Positions 1-10,240 are shown, numbered from the stretch's first letter. The stretch: 64,000 nucleotides of DNA from Ignavibacteria bacterium (GCA_013177855.1 JABLYA010000001.1:1163231-1227230), one strand, 5' to 3'. Program-made: numbers and translations. The notes: a model not told the origin generated them from the letters alone.

Positions 1-649
1 TATAGACTTTATTAATCAAGTCTTCAGCAGAATTAATTCCATACTTTTCCTGTAATAATGAAAATAGTTTGGTTTCAGGTCCTCTGCCATCGAGCGATTT
101 GGCAACAGCCTGAAGACCGAGTCTTCCAATTGAATAACCACCGCCCTCGTCTCCAATGTATCTTCCAAAACCACCAACTCGATAAAGTGTACCTGCTCTA
201 TCTTTTCCAAAAATAATCGAGCCAGTTCCAGCAATTAAAATAATTCCTGGTCTGCCAGAAAAAGCTCCTTCCAGAGCTATTCTAGCATCACTTGTAACTA
301 TTAAATTTTTCAAACTTGTTGAATAAGATTTTTCCCAATAATCAACTATAGCTTTTTTAATTCTTTCTGCATCTTCGGTTCTACCCGCTCCTGTTAAGCC
401 AATACATATTGCTTCAATATTCTGAAAATTTACTTCAGCTTCATTACAAGTATCAAGAATTAAATCGCAAATGGTCTTTGCAACTTTATCAGTTCCAATA
501 ATCATAAAATTTGCTGGACCGGAGGATTTTTCAGCAAGAACATTACGGTTTAGATCTGCTAAGACAGCGGTTGTTTTAGTTGCACCACCATCGATGCCAA
601 TAACGTATTTCCCATTTGTATTTACAGTTTGCTCCATTTTATCACTCAT
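1..649 (-). CDS. BadF/BadG/BcrA/BcrD-type ATPase, N-acetylglucosamine kinase-like (partial, 3' end off window)
   Basis: The reading frame is open from an ATG at 647-649 to the left edge, giving about 216 N-terminal residues. An in-frame stop lies just upstream of the ATG. The first phosphate loop reads GIDGGATKTT at about residues 18-27, a LIAGTGSI motif follows near residue 140, and GDEGGGYSIG follows at about 160-170. These are the ASKHA-fold ATP-binding motifs of the BadF/BadG family that includes N-acetylglucosamine and glucosamine kinases. It probably phosphorylates an amino sugar in the cytoplasm, for example recycled cell-wall sugar; the substrate is inferred. The C-terminal third is missing only because the window ends. 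A second ATG four codons downstream is an alternative start. Confidence 0.8.
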   Translation of the reverse strand, partial: MSDKMEQTVNTNGKYVIGIDGGATKTTAVLADLNRNVLAEKSSGPANFMIIGTDKVAKTICDLILDTCNEAEVNFQNIEAICIGLTGAGRTEDAERIKKAIVDYWEKSYSTSLKNLIVTSDARIALEGAFSGRPGIILIAGTGSIIFGKDRAGTLYRVGGFGRYIGDEGGGYSIGRLGLQAVAKSLDGRGPETKLFSLLQEKYGINSAEDLINKVY

Positions 650-718
650 TTTTCGTTAAAATTACAAAAAAATATTAGCATTTGATAGATGTTGGCTGAA
701 AAAATTCCTGAATATGAA

Positions 719-2851
719 TCAAATAACAATCAGCCAAACGAATTTTGTGAGCAAAGTTAAATCTTTGGTTTTCAATTTTTCTTCTGTTGATAAAAGATGA
801 TTTAAAACGATATAAAAGTTGCTTCCAATTTTAGGTTGCCACATAAACCTATAATTTATGTTCAACTCTTTCATCTCATTGTTCCATTGTGCGAAAATTG
901 AACTGTAAGTCATAGTAGAGAAATCATATCGTAACCTCAAACCAAACTCTCGAGTGTAGAATCTCATCCCAGAAATTTCTATTCGATTAATATCAAAATC
1001 AGAACTAATTGATAAATGTTTCGAAAACATATAAGTAAGCTCAGATGAAATGTTTTTTCTTTTTCCTGAGTAGTATGTTCCGTCGTTGTAGCTTAGTTCC
1101 ATAAATAAAGTTCGACTACGGGATGTATTCAAGTCAAATCCAATTGAATTAAAATTGTATTTACCAACCGGGATGTTGACTGTATCGAACAAAGTAAAAT
1201 CACTTTCTACATAATCAAAATTTCTTTTGATCTCGATCTTGAAGAAATCATCTGAGTTAGTGATAAAACCAAAAGGAGAAATAGTTAGATTAGATGTTGA
1301 GAGTGTTTTATCTTCATTCCAGTAAAGATCTGATTCAAATAATGTGAAATTTAATTTTTTTATTCCCAGATAATTAATCCGTGGTGAAATTCTTAAATGA
1401 GATGTAACTGATTTAAATCCTGTTCTAAAGAAGAATCCCATCGCAGGATTAAAATCTCTCTGAGCTTCTCGATAACTCAAAAAAGCATTGATGAAATCGT
1501 TCGGAAAGCTGAAGAAGAATTTGTAAGCGTTATTTCTTCTACCGCCATTAGTTTCATCTGATCTGAGGGCACCACCGCCAATTGTTAAGGTTTGATCACC
1601 AAGAAAATCTGTAAAATTCAAATTAAAATCAGCTCCATAGACTCGATTAAAACCCTTTTTAGAAATTTTGTTTGTAATTATAAAACCAGCGTAAGATTGC
1701 TCGAACAAATCATATTTAATTCTGGCAACACTATAATTGGTTGCAGGTTCAGTTCCTTTAGCTGCAGTTTGAACATTTAAGAGTCCAATTTCAAATTCAT
1801 TCATTCTGCCAACCAGTCTTGCACCAGCATTGATTGGAATTTCTTCTCCCTCGCTAATCCCAATTCTTCGACTATAAAAAACATTATTTCTGAAACCGAA
1901 AGTGTAATCAAAAACGCTTGAATTTTCTAAGAAAAATTCTCTCTTCTCGGGGAAGAAAAGTGGAAATCTTGTAAGATTTATTCTTGCTCGATCTGATTCA
2001 ACTTGTGCGAAATCTGTATTAAAGGTTATATCGAGCGAGAGATTTTGGGTTAATCCATATTTAATATCCAGACCAGGCTTTATTAATGTTTCATTCTCAC
2101 CGCTTGAAAATTGTCTGCCAAAGCTCAGGAAAGGTTTTAAATAAATTGGATCACCTCTTTCAATATTTTTTATCCCAATTAATTTACCTGCATAGGCAAT
2201 TTTAAATAAGCCAAAATTTTTACCAACACCTGACCATAAAACTATTTCATTTAATCTTCTAATCTGTCTTTGAAAATTTATCCCCCAAATCTGTTCATTT
2301 TGTTTGTGAAATTTGAAAGTGGAGAACGGGAATTCAAATTCGATTGACCATCCAGAGTCAACTATAGCAGTACGAACATCCCAGATGCCGTTCCAATCTT
2401 CATTAAATCCTCTGAAATCCATTCCAGCTAATAAAGCATCATCTCGCATTCCAAGCGGATTTGTTCCAAACCAGTATGCTGATTTCTTATCATTAAAAGT
2501 ATCAAAAAGAATATTAAAGTTATCATCACCACGAAGATTTCCATCGCTCTTTAATTCTCTTGCAATAATTTTCTCTGGTTCTGGGTCATAACACATCACA
2601 CCAACATAGAGAGCGTAATCATTATAGATTATTCTGACTTCGGTCTTAAATGATGCTGGATTACCAGCAATTGGTTCTTGTTGGAGGAAGTCATTAACTG
2701 GTTTTGCAACCTGCCAGATTGAGTCATTTAATATTCCGTCAAGTTTTGGTTTTGTTGAAACTCTTTCGGCATAAATAATTTTAGAATTGGTTTGTCCTAA
2801 AATTGAAACTGGAATAATGAACAACAGTATCAGTAGAAAAATTGTTCTCAT
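719..2851 (-). CDS. DUF5916 outer-membrane protein with N-terminal CBM9-like domain
   Basis: The 710-residue protein begins with a clear signal peptide (about residues 1-19, ending SILGQ). A CBM9-like beta-sandwich follows at about 30-210 with the typical KLDGILNDSIWQ opening and the WFGTNPLG and WSIEFEFPF segments. The remainder is rich in alternating aromatic strands, as expected of an outer-membrane beta-barrel. This matches the DUF5916 family common in Bacteroidota and Chlorobiota, whose function is not established; handling of carbohydrate at the surface is only a guess. GGAG lies five bases before the ATG. It stands alone between the kinase and a gap. Confidence 0.8.
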   Translation of the reverse strand: MRTIFLLILLFIIPVSILGQTNSKIIYAERVSTKPKLDGILNDSIWQVAKPVNDFLQQEPIAGNPASFKTEVRIIYNDYALYVGVMCYDPEPEKIIARELKSDGNLRGDDNFNILFDTFNDKKSAYWFGTNPLGMRDDALLAGMDFRGFNEDWNGIWDVRTAIVDSGWSIEFEFPFSTFKFHKQNEQIWGINFQRQIRRLNEIVLWSGVGKNFGLFKIAYAGKLIGIKNIERGDPIYLKPFLSFGRQFSSGENETLIKPGLDIKYGLTQNLSLDITFNTDFAQVESDRARINLTRFPLFFPEKREFFLENSSVFDYTFGFRNNVFYSRRIGISEGEEIPINAGARLVGRMNEFEIGLLNVQTAAKGTEPATNYSVARIKYDLFEQSYAGFIITNKISKKGFNRVYGADFNLNFTDFLGDQTLTIGGGALRSDETNGGRRNNAYKFFFSFPNDFINAFLSYREAQRDFNPAMGFFFRTGFKSVTSHLRISPRINYLGIKKLNFTLFESDLYWNEDKTLSTSNLTISPFGFITNSDDFFKIEIKRNFDYVESDFTLFDTVNIPVGKYNFNSIGFDLNTSRSRTLFMELSYNDGTYYSGKRKNISSELTYMFSKHLSISSDFDINRIEISGMRFYTREFGLRLRYDFSTMTYSSIFAQWNNEMKELNINYRFMWQPKIGSNFYIVLNHLLSTEEKLKTKDLTLLTKFVWLIVI

Positions 2852-3308
2852 TTCACTCCAATTTTTTTTACAAAATTAACTCTTGTGATCAATATTTAGT
2901 GAACGAAGCTTAGAAAAATTTTAAGTCGCGTTTAAATAATTTTATCAAGTATAAAAATGAAAGAGGCATTTACCCTCATTAAATTTGAGACGATAAGAGA
3001 AATTTTAAAGTTTTGAGATGATAAAAATAAAACATTTAATAGAGTTAAAATTTTATCCATTTATTTAAACAACAAATTCTATTGAAAGAACAATAATAAA
3101 GATAAGAAAAGGTATAGATACGATTGGTTGTTTTGAAAACCTATCAAGTGCAGACAAGATTTTGTATTTAATCGTTGGTTTCAAAATTCAAGAGTTGTTT
3201 GGGTATGCATCTTTCAAAGAGGAACACAAATTTTTTGAACTAAATCTTTTTATAACTTTACTTGTAAAACTTCCTTTTTTTTTAACTTTTTATCAAAGGA
3301 AATTTTAT
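2852..3308. other. gene-poor gap
   Basis: This AT-rich spacer lies between divergent genes. A reading frame continuous with the next gene begins at 3162, but I consider it non-coding up to 3309 because the good ribosome-binding site is at 3309. I see no tRNA, strong hairpin or repeat here. Promoters for the flanking divergent genes must lie in it but none is convincing by eye. Confidence 0.5.
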
Positions 3309-3785
3309 ATGAATAATTTAAAAGGCAAATTCCATTGGGGTTGGAATTGTGGAAGTGCTAATGATATTGATGTTCAATATTATTGGGGTGATAATGGTAC
3401 ATTAACAATTCAAAGGCATTATTTGAGAAAAATTATTTATAGCTGGCGTTTTTGTAATTCTAGAGATGGATGGATTGAAGAAACAAAAACTTTTTTGCTT
3501 CCACAACCAACTTCGGAACCATACACTTTTCCAGTAAATATCGCTTTCGGATATACTTTGGGCAAAAATTTAGAAGAAGGAGCTGATGAATATTGGGGTA
3601 GAAAATATAAAGTAGAAGCTAAACTGTATATTTTTTATGGTAAAGAAGCAATTTCTGACGAAGAATATTCAAATGTTGTTACAGGTTGCTTTAAACAAGG
3701 AGATTCTAATTTTAACCCTGATATGCAGCCAGGTTGTAATCCACCTGATGTTCAATGCGAAACCGGCGCTACTTATTGTGACTAA
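3309..3785 (+). CDS. hypothetical protein with Cys-containing C-terminus
   Basis: I chose the ATG at 3309 because AAAGGA sits just upstream. The frame could extend back to 3162, adding 49 residues with a hydrophobic stretch (LNLFITLLVKLPFFLTF). The 158-residue form has no signal peptide. It is rich in Trp, Tyr and Gly (WGWNCGSANDIDVQYYWG near the start) and ends with a short Cys-rich tail (GCNPPDVQCETGATYCD). Five cysteines fall in pairs at the two ends, which would suit disulfides in an exported protein. It lies 27 bases upstream of a T9SS-exported propeller and may be co-transcribed with it. I do not recognise the family. Confidence 0.5.
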   Translation: MNNLKGKFHWGWNCGSANDIDVQYYWGDNGTLTIQRHYLRKIIYSWRFCNSRDGWIEETKTFLLPQPTSEPYTFPVNIAFGYTLGKNLEEGADEYWGRKYKVEAKLYIFYGKEAISDEEYSNVVTGCFKQGDSNFNPDMQPGCNPPDVQCETGATYCD

Positions 3786-3812
3786 TTATTATTAATTTAT
3801 GTTGTGTTTATA

Positions 3813-5174
3813 ATGATGAAAAACATTTTTTTAAGTTTTCTTTTGTTTTATAACTATACAATACCACAAAATAATTTTGTGGTTTTCAACTTAATGAATG
3901 CACCTTTTCCTACAAATAAACCATTTAATATTGTTCAAGATAAAGATGGTTCATACTGGTTTAGCTTTTTTTCCGAAAAACGTAATGGAATAAATTATCC
4001 CGGAGGAATTGCAAGGTTTGATGGATCTACCTGGCAAGTATTTACTAATCAAAATTCACCATTACCAACAAAAAGTGTCAATGTAATTGCCATCGATAGT
4101 TTAGGCAGAAAATGGATTGGCACAGATAGTGGATTAGTAAAATACGATGGAATGAATTGGATTATATATACTAAAGATAATTCACCATTGATGGAGGACA
4201 TTATCTGGAATGTTACTGTTGAAAGGGATACTATAATCTGGATAGCCTCCTATACAACAGGTCTTTATAGATTTGATGGAATTAATTGGAATAGATGGCA
4301 CACTGATAATTCTCCATTAATTTCAAATCAAATAAATTTTATTTTAATTGATGATGCAGGTATTAAATGGATTGGTGCTGACTATTCTCCACTATTTAGT
4401 TTTGATGGGACAAACTGGCAGCTTCATGGTAAGTTTCCATTTGCACCAGGACCTGGTGGTTTCGCTAATCCTGATGTTAGATCTATGGCAATTGATAAAT
4501 ATAATACGAAATGGATTTCCGGAGCTGGTTACTGGGGTGCAGGGCTTCCTCGATGGTATGCGATTGCAAAATTTATAGATACAACCTGGACGTTCTATGA
4601 CTCAACTGTGATTGGATTTCAACACTACTCAAATTATTGTGGTGTAGCTATTGATAAAAATAATATTAAATGGTTCACTGATTTTAGGAATGGTCTAATA
4701 AGATATGACGATACAACTTTTTATCTTTTTAATCAAGAAAATTCACCGATAAGTAACAGCTGGGCAATAATAGTTGATAAATTTAATAATAAAGTTTTTT
4801 CTGCTGAATTAAATGAACAATTGCCAGATGGAACTTACCTGAGAGGGATAGTGTTTTACAACGAAAATGGAGTGGTGCTAAGCTCAGCAGAAAACTATTC
4901 ACCAAAACCATTTGACTTTTATCTTGCGCAAAACTATCCCAATCCATTTAATGAAAAAACAAAAATCAGCTGGCACTCACCAGTCAGCGGTCATCAAACA
5001 ATTAAAGTTTATGATGTACTTGGAAGAGAAATTGCAACACTAGTTGATGAATATAGAAATCCAGGAATATATGAAGTAACTTTTAATGCTGAAAATTTAC
5101 CTAGCGGAATTTATCTTTATAAATTCAGCACTGGTTTACATTCTCTAACAAAAAAGATGTTGTTAATTAAATAA
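3813..5174 (+). CDS. secreted beta-propeller protein with T9SS type A sorting domain
   Basis: The 453-residue protein starts with a signal peptide (MMKNIFLSFLLFYNYTIPQ); a GTG nine bases upstream (3804) is an alternative start. Residues about 30-350 hold repeated units of the form KWIGTDSGLVKYDG and FDGTNWQ, resembling the two-component-regulator propeller (Reg_prop) repeat. The last ~80 residues are a textbook type IX secretion C-terminal domain: NYPNPFN, then VYDVLGREIATLVDE, GIYEVTFNA, LPSGIYLYK and a basic KKMLLIK end. It is therefore expected to be exported by the Por/T9SS system and cell-surface anchored or released. The role of the propeller is unknown. Confidence 0.85.
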   Translation: MMKNIFLSFLLFYNYTIPQNNFVVFNLMNAPFPTNKPFNIVQDKDGSYWFSFFSEKRNGINYPGGIARFDGSTWQVFTNQNSPLPTKSVNVIAIDSLGRKWIGTDSGLVKYDGMNWIIYTKDNSPLMEDIIWNVTVERDTIIWIASYTTGLYRFDGINWNRWHTDNSPLISNQINFILIDDAGIKWIGADYSPLFSFDGTNWQLHGKFPFAPGPGGFANPDVRSMAIDKYNTKWISGAGYWGAGLPRWYAIAKFIDTTWTFYDSTVIGFQHYSNYCGVAIDKNNIKWFTDFRNGLIRYDDTTFYLFNQENSPISNSWAIIVDKFNNKVFSAELNEQLPDGTYLRGIVFYNENGVVLSSAENYSPKPFDFYLAQNYPNPFNEKTKISWHSPVSGHQTIKVYDVLGREIATLVDEYRNPGIYEVTFNAENLPSGIYLYKFSTGLHSLTKKMLLIK

Positions 5175-5576
5175 AAACTTCTACATCTCTAATCTCCACC
5201 AATCAACTACTTGAAGCATATAATCGACTACTTTATGAATATGATGTCTTAAGCATCTCTGCATTTATTAAAAATAAATTTATGAGCATATCAATTAGCT
5301 CAATCATTGCTTAAAGAGTATATCAAATATTAGTTTGATTTTGCATTACAAGGGAGGAACGAATTAAATCAATTTATATCTTGATGGAGATATAATCTTA
5401 AATATGATACCAAATATTTTCAAAAGCTTTTCAGAAATTATTTCGATTAACTTTAATTCATTTTCTGGAATATATTTGTAATGTTTATGAGTTAAAGTAA
5501 AAAAAAATTTCATCTTTAAGTATATTTACAAAAAGAATTGGGATTTTATCAATCAAGAAAAGTTTTTTGAAATTTT
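5175..5576. other. gene-free gap upstream of RNase P RNA
   Basis: About 400 AT-rich bases lie between the propeller gene and RNase P RNA. No open frame of note, tRNA or repeat is visible. The RNase P promoter must lie in the right part. A TTTACA at 5525-5530 followed 16 bases later by TATCAA at 5547-5552 is a weak candidate, but it lies farther from the expected RNA 5' end than is usual. Confidence 0.4.
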
Positions 5577-6030
<454 letters not shown>

Positions 6031-6048
6031 ATTAAAAATTTTTGAATT

Positions 6049-7779
6049 ATGAAACAGAGATACAACTGGAAAATCCTAAATTGCCCCGATGAATTCAGTC
6101 AACAAGTTCTTGTTGATGATCTAAACATTCATCCATCATTAGCTAAGATTCTCATCCTTCGGAATATTGACAGCTATCGTAAAGCTAAACAATTTTTCAA
6201 AGGCACTCTCGATGATTTAAATGATCCTTTTCTTTTGATCGGAATGAGAGATGCAGTTAAAAGAATAATCAAAGCTTTAACCGAAAATGAAAAAATTATG
6301 ATTTATGGTGATTATGATGTAGATGGTACCAATGCTGCTGCTATGCTTTATCTTTTTCTAACAGAAATTGGCGGGAATGTTCAAATTTATATTCCAAACA
6401 GATTAAAAGAAGGATATGGAATTTCACAAAGTGGAATAGATGAAGCAATTCAAAATGGAACCAAACTCATTATCTCAGTTGATTGTGGAATAACCGCAGT
6501 TGAAGAAACAGAATACGCAAAAAATCATGGGATTGATGTAATCATTTGTGACCATCACGAACCCGGAGAATTTATTCCTCGTGCAATTGCTGTTCTGGAT
6601 CCATTAAAGCCTGGCTGTCCTTATCCATACAAATATTTATCCGGTGCAGGTGTAACTTTTAAATTGATACAAGCCATTTCGAGTTCGATCGGATCGAAAG
6701 ACTTACCTTATAAATATCTCGATTTCGTTGCTGTTGCCAGCGCAGCTGATATTGTCCCTTTAACAGACGAAAATAGAATCCTTGTAAAATATGGACTTGA
6801 AAAATTAAATACTGATCCTCGGCCCGGTTTTAAAGCTTTAATTGAAAAAGCAGGATTAAAACCAGGAAAGATTACAAGTTCACATATTGTTTTTGGACTT
6901 GCACCTCGAATTAATGCTGTCGGCAGGCTTGGAGATGCAAATCGAGCTATTCAACTTCTTCTCTCAAAAGATTATGAAGAAGCATTACATTACGCTGAAA
7001 TTTTAGATAAAGAAAATCGAAACCGAAGAGAAATTGACGAAGAGATTTTAAACGAAGCAATTCAAAAAGTTGAAAATGAAATCAATTTGGATGAAGAAAT
7101 TGCTATCATTCTTCACAAGGAAGATTGGCATCTGGGTGTAATTGGAATTGTTGCATCGAGACTGGTAGAAAAATTTTACAGACCTTCAATACTTTTAACA
7201 AATGTTGATGGAATACTCAAAGGTTCAGCACGAAGTATCGCCGATTTTAATCTTTACGAAGCTTTGAAAGAATGTGAAGATGTGTTACTTCAATTTGGCG
7301 GACACAAAGCTGCAGCGGGACTTTCAATTCATTATGAAAAAGTTGATGAATTTAAAAGAAGATTTAACGAAATAGCAAAAATGAGATTGACCCCCGAACA
7401 ACTAATTCCAACAATAGAAATTGAAGCAATCATTGAACTTAATACTATTACACCAAAATTCAGAAGAATACTTGAAAGATTTGCTCCTTTTGGACCACAA
7501 AACATGAAACCTATTTTCCTTACTGAGAAAGTTGAAATTTTTGATAAGCCAAGAATCAGCGGCAATAATCATATATTTATGAAGATCAGGAAAAATGGTT
7601 CTCCAGTTTTCGATGTTGTAGGATACAATTTAGGTGAATACGCTAAAGATTTACTTGATTTGAATGGTACAATTAAGAATACTTATATTGACATTGTCTA
7701 TACAATTGAATCTACAACAATTAACGATATGGTATTTCCATTACTTAACTTAAAAGATTTTAGAATATCACAAAAATAG
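6049..7779 (+). CDS. recJ: single-stranded-DNA-specific 5'-3' exonuclease RecJ
   Basis: The 576-residue product has the DHH phosphoesterase core. DYDVDG lies at residues 88-93, SVDCGI near 145, and the DHH triad at 168-170 (CDHHEPGE). The DHHA1 motif GGHKAAAG follows near residue 425, and a C-terminal OB-like region ends the protein. Length fits the RecJ family. RecJ degrades ssDNA 5'-3' in recombination (RecFOR pathway), base excision and mismatch repair, with Mn or Mg at the Asp/His cluster. It heads a same-strand recombination set (recJ-yebC-ruvC-ruvA). Confidence 0.95.
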   Translation: MKQRYNWKILNCPDEFSQQVLVDDLNIHPSLAKILILRNIDSYRKAKQFFKGTLDDLNDPFLLIGMRDAVKRIIKALTENEKIMIYGDYDVDGTNAAAMLYLFLTEIGGNVQIYIPNRLKEGYGISQSGIDEAIQNGTKLIISVDCGITAVEETEYAKNHGIDVIICDHHEPGEFIPRAIAVLDPLKPGCPYPYKYLSGAGVTFKLIQAISSSIGSKDLPYKYLDFVAVASAADIVPLTDENRILVKYGLEKLNTDPRPGFKALIEKAGLKPGKITSSHIVFGLAPRINAVGRLGDANRAIQLLLSKDYEEALHYAEILDKENRNRREIDEEILNEAIQKVENEINLDEEIAIILHKEDWHLGVIGIVASRLVEKFYRPSILLTNVDGILKGSARSIADFNLYEALKECEDVLLQFGGHKAAAGLSIHYEKVDEFKRRFNEIAKMRLTPEQLIPTIEIEAIIELNTITPKFRRILERFAPFGPQNMKPIFLTEKVEIFDKPRISGNNHIFMKIRKNGSPVFDVVGYNLGEYAKDLLDLNGTIKNTYIDIVYTIESTTINDMVFPLLNLKDFRISQK

Positions 7780-7793
7780 ATGGAGAAATTTTT

Positions 7794-8525
7794 ATGGCAG
7801 GACATTCAAAATGGGCACAAATTAAAAGAAAAAAAGCTGTTGTTGATGCAAAGAAAGGTAAATTATTCACCAAGCTAATAAGAGAAATTACTATTGCAGC
7901 AAGAGAAGGCGGTGGTAATCCAGATGGAAATCCAAGACTTCGTTTAGCTATTGATCAAGCACGAGCTGCTAATATGCCAATGGAAAACATTGAGCGCGCA
8001 ATTAAAAAAGCTACGGGTGAACTCGAAGGCTCTAAATATGAAGAAATAATTTATGAAGGCTACGGACCAGGGGGCATTGCAATTCTAATTGAAGCCGTAA
8101 CTGATAACAAAAACAGAACAGTATCTGAGCTGAGACATCTTTTCTCAAGACATGGTGGCAGACTCGCTGAGACTGGCAGTGTTAACTGGAAATTTCAAAG
8201 AAAAGGAATCATCACACTTGATAAAAATCAAATTGGTGAAGATGATTTGATAATGCTTGCTCTTGATGCCGGCGCTGATGATGTAATCACGGAAACAGAT
8301 TACTATGAAATACAAACCGCAGTCGAGAATTTTGAGAAAGTTCGAAGAGCAATTGCTGATAAAGGTTTAAAAATTGAAAGTGCGTCTCTTCAATATGTCC
8401 CTCAAAATTTATTGAAGATTGATGCCAAGGAAAATGAAACAGCTATCAAGCTCCTCGAAGTTTTAGAAGATCACGATGATGTTCAGAATGTTTATACAGA
8501 TGCAGACCTAACTGAAATAGAATAG
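7794..8525 (+). CDS. yebC: YebC/PmpR family DNA-binding regulator / translation factor
   Basis: The 243-residue protein opens with MAGHSKWAQIKRKKAVVDAK, diagnostic of the YebC/TACO1 family. It keeps the GYGPGGIAILIE and LFSRHGG blocks. Members bind DNA as regulators (PmpR) or help ribosomes through difficult sequences (YebC-type); which applies here cannot be told. The start is 14 bases after the recJ stop, preceded by GGAG. It lies next to ruvC, a very common bacterial arrangement. Confidence 0.93.
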   Translation: MAGHSKWAQIKRKKAVVDAKKGKLFTKLIREITIAAREGGGNPDGNPRLRLAIDQARAANMPMENIERAIKKATGELEGSKYEEIIYEGYGPGGIAILIEAVTDNKNRTVSELRHLFSRHGGRLAETGSVNWKFQRKGIITLDKNQIGEDDLIMLALDAGADDVITETDYYEIQTAVENFEKVRRAIADKGLKIESASLQYVPQNLLKIDAKENETAIKLLEVLEDHDDVQNVYTDADLTEIE

Positions 8526-8527
8526 TA

Positions 8528-9064
8528 ATGATAATCTTAGGAATAGATCCCGGCACTCTCAAAACAGGTTATGGATTGATTGAATTTTCTAATGGCAGGG
8601 TAAAATTACTTGCTTCAGGAACAATTGAAAATAAAAGAATTAAGTCCCTGCCCCTTCGATTAAAATTTATTTATGATGAAATCTCCAAACTAATTGAAGA
8701 ATATTTACCTGATGAACTTTCGATCGAGAGTGCCTTTTATGGTAAAAATGTTCAATCGGCTTTGAAAATTGGACACGCAAGAGGCGTTTCGATTCTTGCG
8801 GCAATCAACAAACAAATTCCCACTTATGAGTATTCACCAAGAGAAATAAAAAAATCTGTTGTTGGAAATGGAGCTGCATCAAAACAACAAGTAATGTATA
8901 TGGTAAATCAAATTCTTGAATTGAAAAGGAAAATTACTAATTTCGATGAGACCGATGCTATTGCTGTTGCCCTCTGTCATCTTCAAAAAATTATGAGACC
9001 TGATAAAAAGCACAAAAATTGGGAAACATTTGTCAAAGAAAATCCACATTTAGTTATTGGATAA
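8528..9064 (+). CDS. ruvC: Holliday junction resolvase RuvC
   Basis: The 178-residue RNase-H-fold endonuclease cuts Holliday junctions symmetrically with RuvAB. The acidic catalytic set is intact: Asp7 in GIDPGT, Glu67 in SIESAF, and Asp140 and Asp143 in FDETDAIAVALCH, matching the E. coli positions closely. It begins two bases after the yebC stop and ends three bases before ruvA, so it is surely in the same transcript. ruvB is not in this window. Confidence 0.95.
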   Translation: MIILGIDPGTLKTGYGLIEFSNGRVKLLASGTIENKRIKSLPLRLKFIYDEISKLIEEYLPDELSIESAFYGKNVQSALKIGHARGVSILAAINKQIPTYEYSPREIKKSVVGNGAASKQQVMYMVNQILELKRKITNFDETDAIAVALCHLQKIMRPDKKHKNWETFVKENPHLVIG

Positions 9065-9067
9065 AAA

Positions 9068-9670
9068 ATGTTTAATTATCTTTCAGGCAAGTTAATAAAG
9101 AAAAATCCGACCAATGTAATTCTTGATGTTAATGGAGTTGGTTATCAAATAAATATTTCATTAAATACTTTCGAAAAACTTCCTGAAGTTGAAAGTGATA
9201 TTCGAATTTTTACTGTTCTAATTCCAAGAGAAGACTCAATTCAACTTTATGGTTTTTTTGATGAAGATGAAAAGCAGATGTTTGAACAATTACTCTCGAT
9301 CTCTGGAATAGGTCCAAAAGTAGCTCAGAGCATATTATCGGGTATCAGTCCAGATGAATTAAGAAATCATATAATTCAGGGTAATACCTTAGCATTAACA
9401 AACATTCCTGGAGTTGGCAAAAAAACCGCTGAGAGGATGATCGTTGAATTAAGAGATAAGCTGACAAAGCTATCACCACCTGAAAAAATCATTTCTAAAG
9501 ATGCAGAAGAAATTAGAATACAAGCATATCAGGCTTTGATTACGCTTGGTTATCAAAAACAACACGCCGAAAAAGCAATCCGCCTTGCTCTCAATGAAAT
9601 AAATTCGAACAACGAAGAATTAAACATTGAGAATCTGATTAAGAAAGCTTTGAAGGAATTGAATAAGTAA
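9068..9670 (+). CDS. ruvA: Holliday junction branch-migration protein RuvA
   Basis: The 200-residue protein has an N-terminal OB domain (MFNYLSGKLI ... NGVGYQI). It then has two helix-hairpin-helix motifs (SGIGPKVAQSILS near residue 80 and IPGVGKKTAERMI near 115) and a C-terminal three-helix domain that contacts RuvB. It binds four-way junctions as a tetramer. It is the last gene of the recJ-yebC-ruvC-ruvA run and is followed within ten bases by a terminator hairpin. Confidence 0.95.
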   Translation: MFNYLSGKLIKKNPTNVILDVNGVGYQINISLNTFEKLPEVESDIRIFTVLIPREDSIQLYGFFDEDEKQMFEQLLSISGIGPKVAQSILSGISPDELRNHIIQGNTLALTNIPGVGKKTAERMIVELRDKLTKLSPPEKIISKDAEEIRIQAYQALITLGYQKQHAEKAIRLALNEINSNNEELNIENLIKKALKELNK

Positions 9671-9678
9671 ATCGAGAT

Positions 9679-9710
9679 AAAACTCAGTTCAATATTTTGA
9701 GTTTTTTATT
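9679..9710 (+). terminator. rho-independent terminator after ruvA
   Basis: AAAACTCA at 9679-9686 pairs perfectly with TGAGTTTT at 9698-9705 across an 11-base loop, and a T-run continues to about 9707. It begins eight bases past the ruvA stop codon. Confidence 0.7.
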
Positions 9711-9794
9711 GAAATAATTTTTGATCTTACCCTTTTCCCCTCTTATATAGAAGTTAGGTTTGTGCTCGAACTGAGTCCTCCGCCAATTGTAATT

Positions 9795-10240
9795 GAAGCC
9801 TCCTGGCTTCTGTAAATATCATTCTGAGCCTGTCGAAGGAAATGTCATCCCTTCGGGATTTTGCTTTTTGTTGTGCCTTCAATTTTTAACTATAATAATT
9901 TCATCCCTTCAGGATTTTTTTATCTGTATTTATGTTTCTATAATAATTTTATCCATACTTGATTTAATTTTTTATGCGTCACGTAATTCTATCTACAAAT
10001 AGGTCGTCGCTACGCGACTTTAACTTTGGTTGTTCAACATTTTTCCTACAAATAGGTCGTTGCTATGCAACTCTAATTTTGATGTTGTTTAATATATTTC
10101 CTATAAATACTTCGTCGTTACGCGACTTCAATTTTAATCTGTTCGACTTTCTATCTGCAAATAGTTCGTTGCTGAGAAACTTCACATTTTTACAGCTTAT
10201 TTTTTGGTGCTTCAACTAAGTTATCGTTATGTGATTTCTA
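9795..10240 (+). repeat. plus-strand arm of ~54-nt periodic hairpin array (9 units)
   Basis: Nine short hairpins recur every 48-56 bases: 9795-9810, 9847-9859, 9903-9915, 9951-9963, 10006-10018, 10059-10071, 10114-10126, 10168-10180 and 10223-10235. Most are a 5-bp stem with a 3-base loop (GTCGC-TAC-GCGAC, GTTGC-TAT-GCAAC, ATCCC-TTC-GGGAT). Most are preceded by a 13-base leader resembling CTACAAATAGGTC and followed by a T-rich stretch. Stem sequences change between copies but stay complementary, including wobble pairs. Linkers are not conserved and no protein is encoded. The function is unknown; this may be a decayed tandem REP-like element or a structured RNA. Confidence 0.75.

Noticed and set aside
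3162-3308. N-terminal extension of the small unknown protein
   Set aside because: No ribosome-binding site is seen at 3162, while AAAGGA precedes the ATG at 3309; kept only as an alternative.
9974-10219. 81-residue frame in the repeat region with recurring SSLRDFNF-like peptides
   Set aside because: The peptide repeat is simply the translation of the 54-nt DNA hairpin repeat; there is no ribosome-binding site and the frame does not persist through all units.
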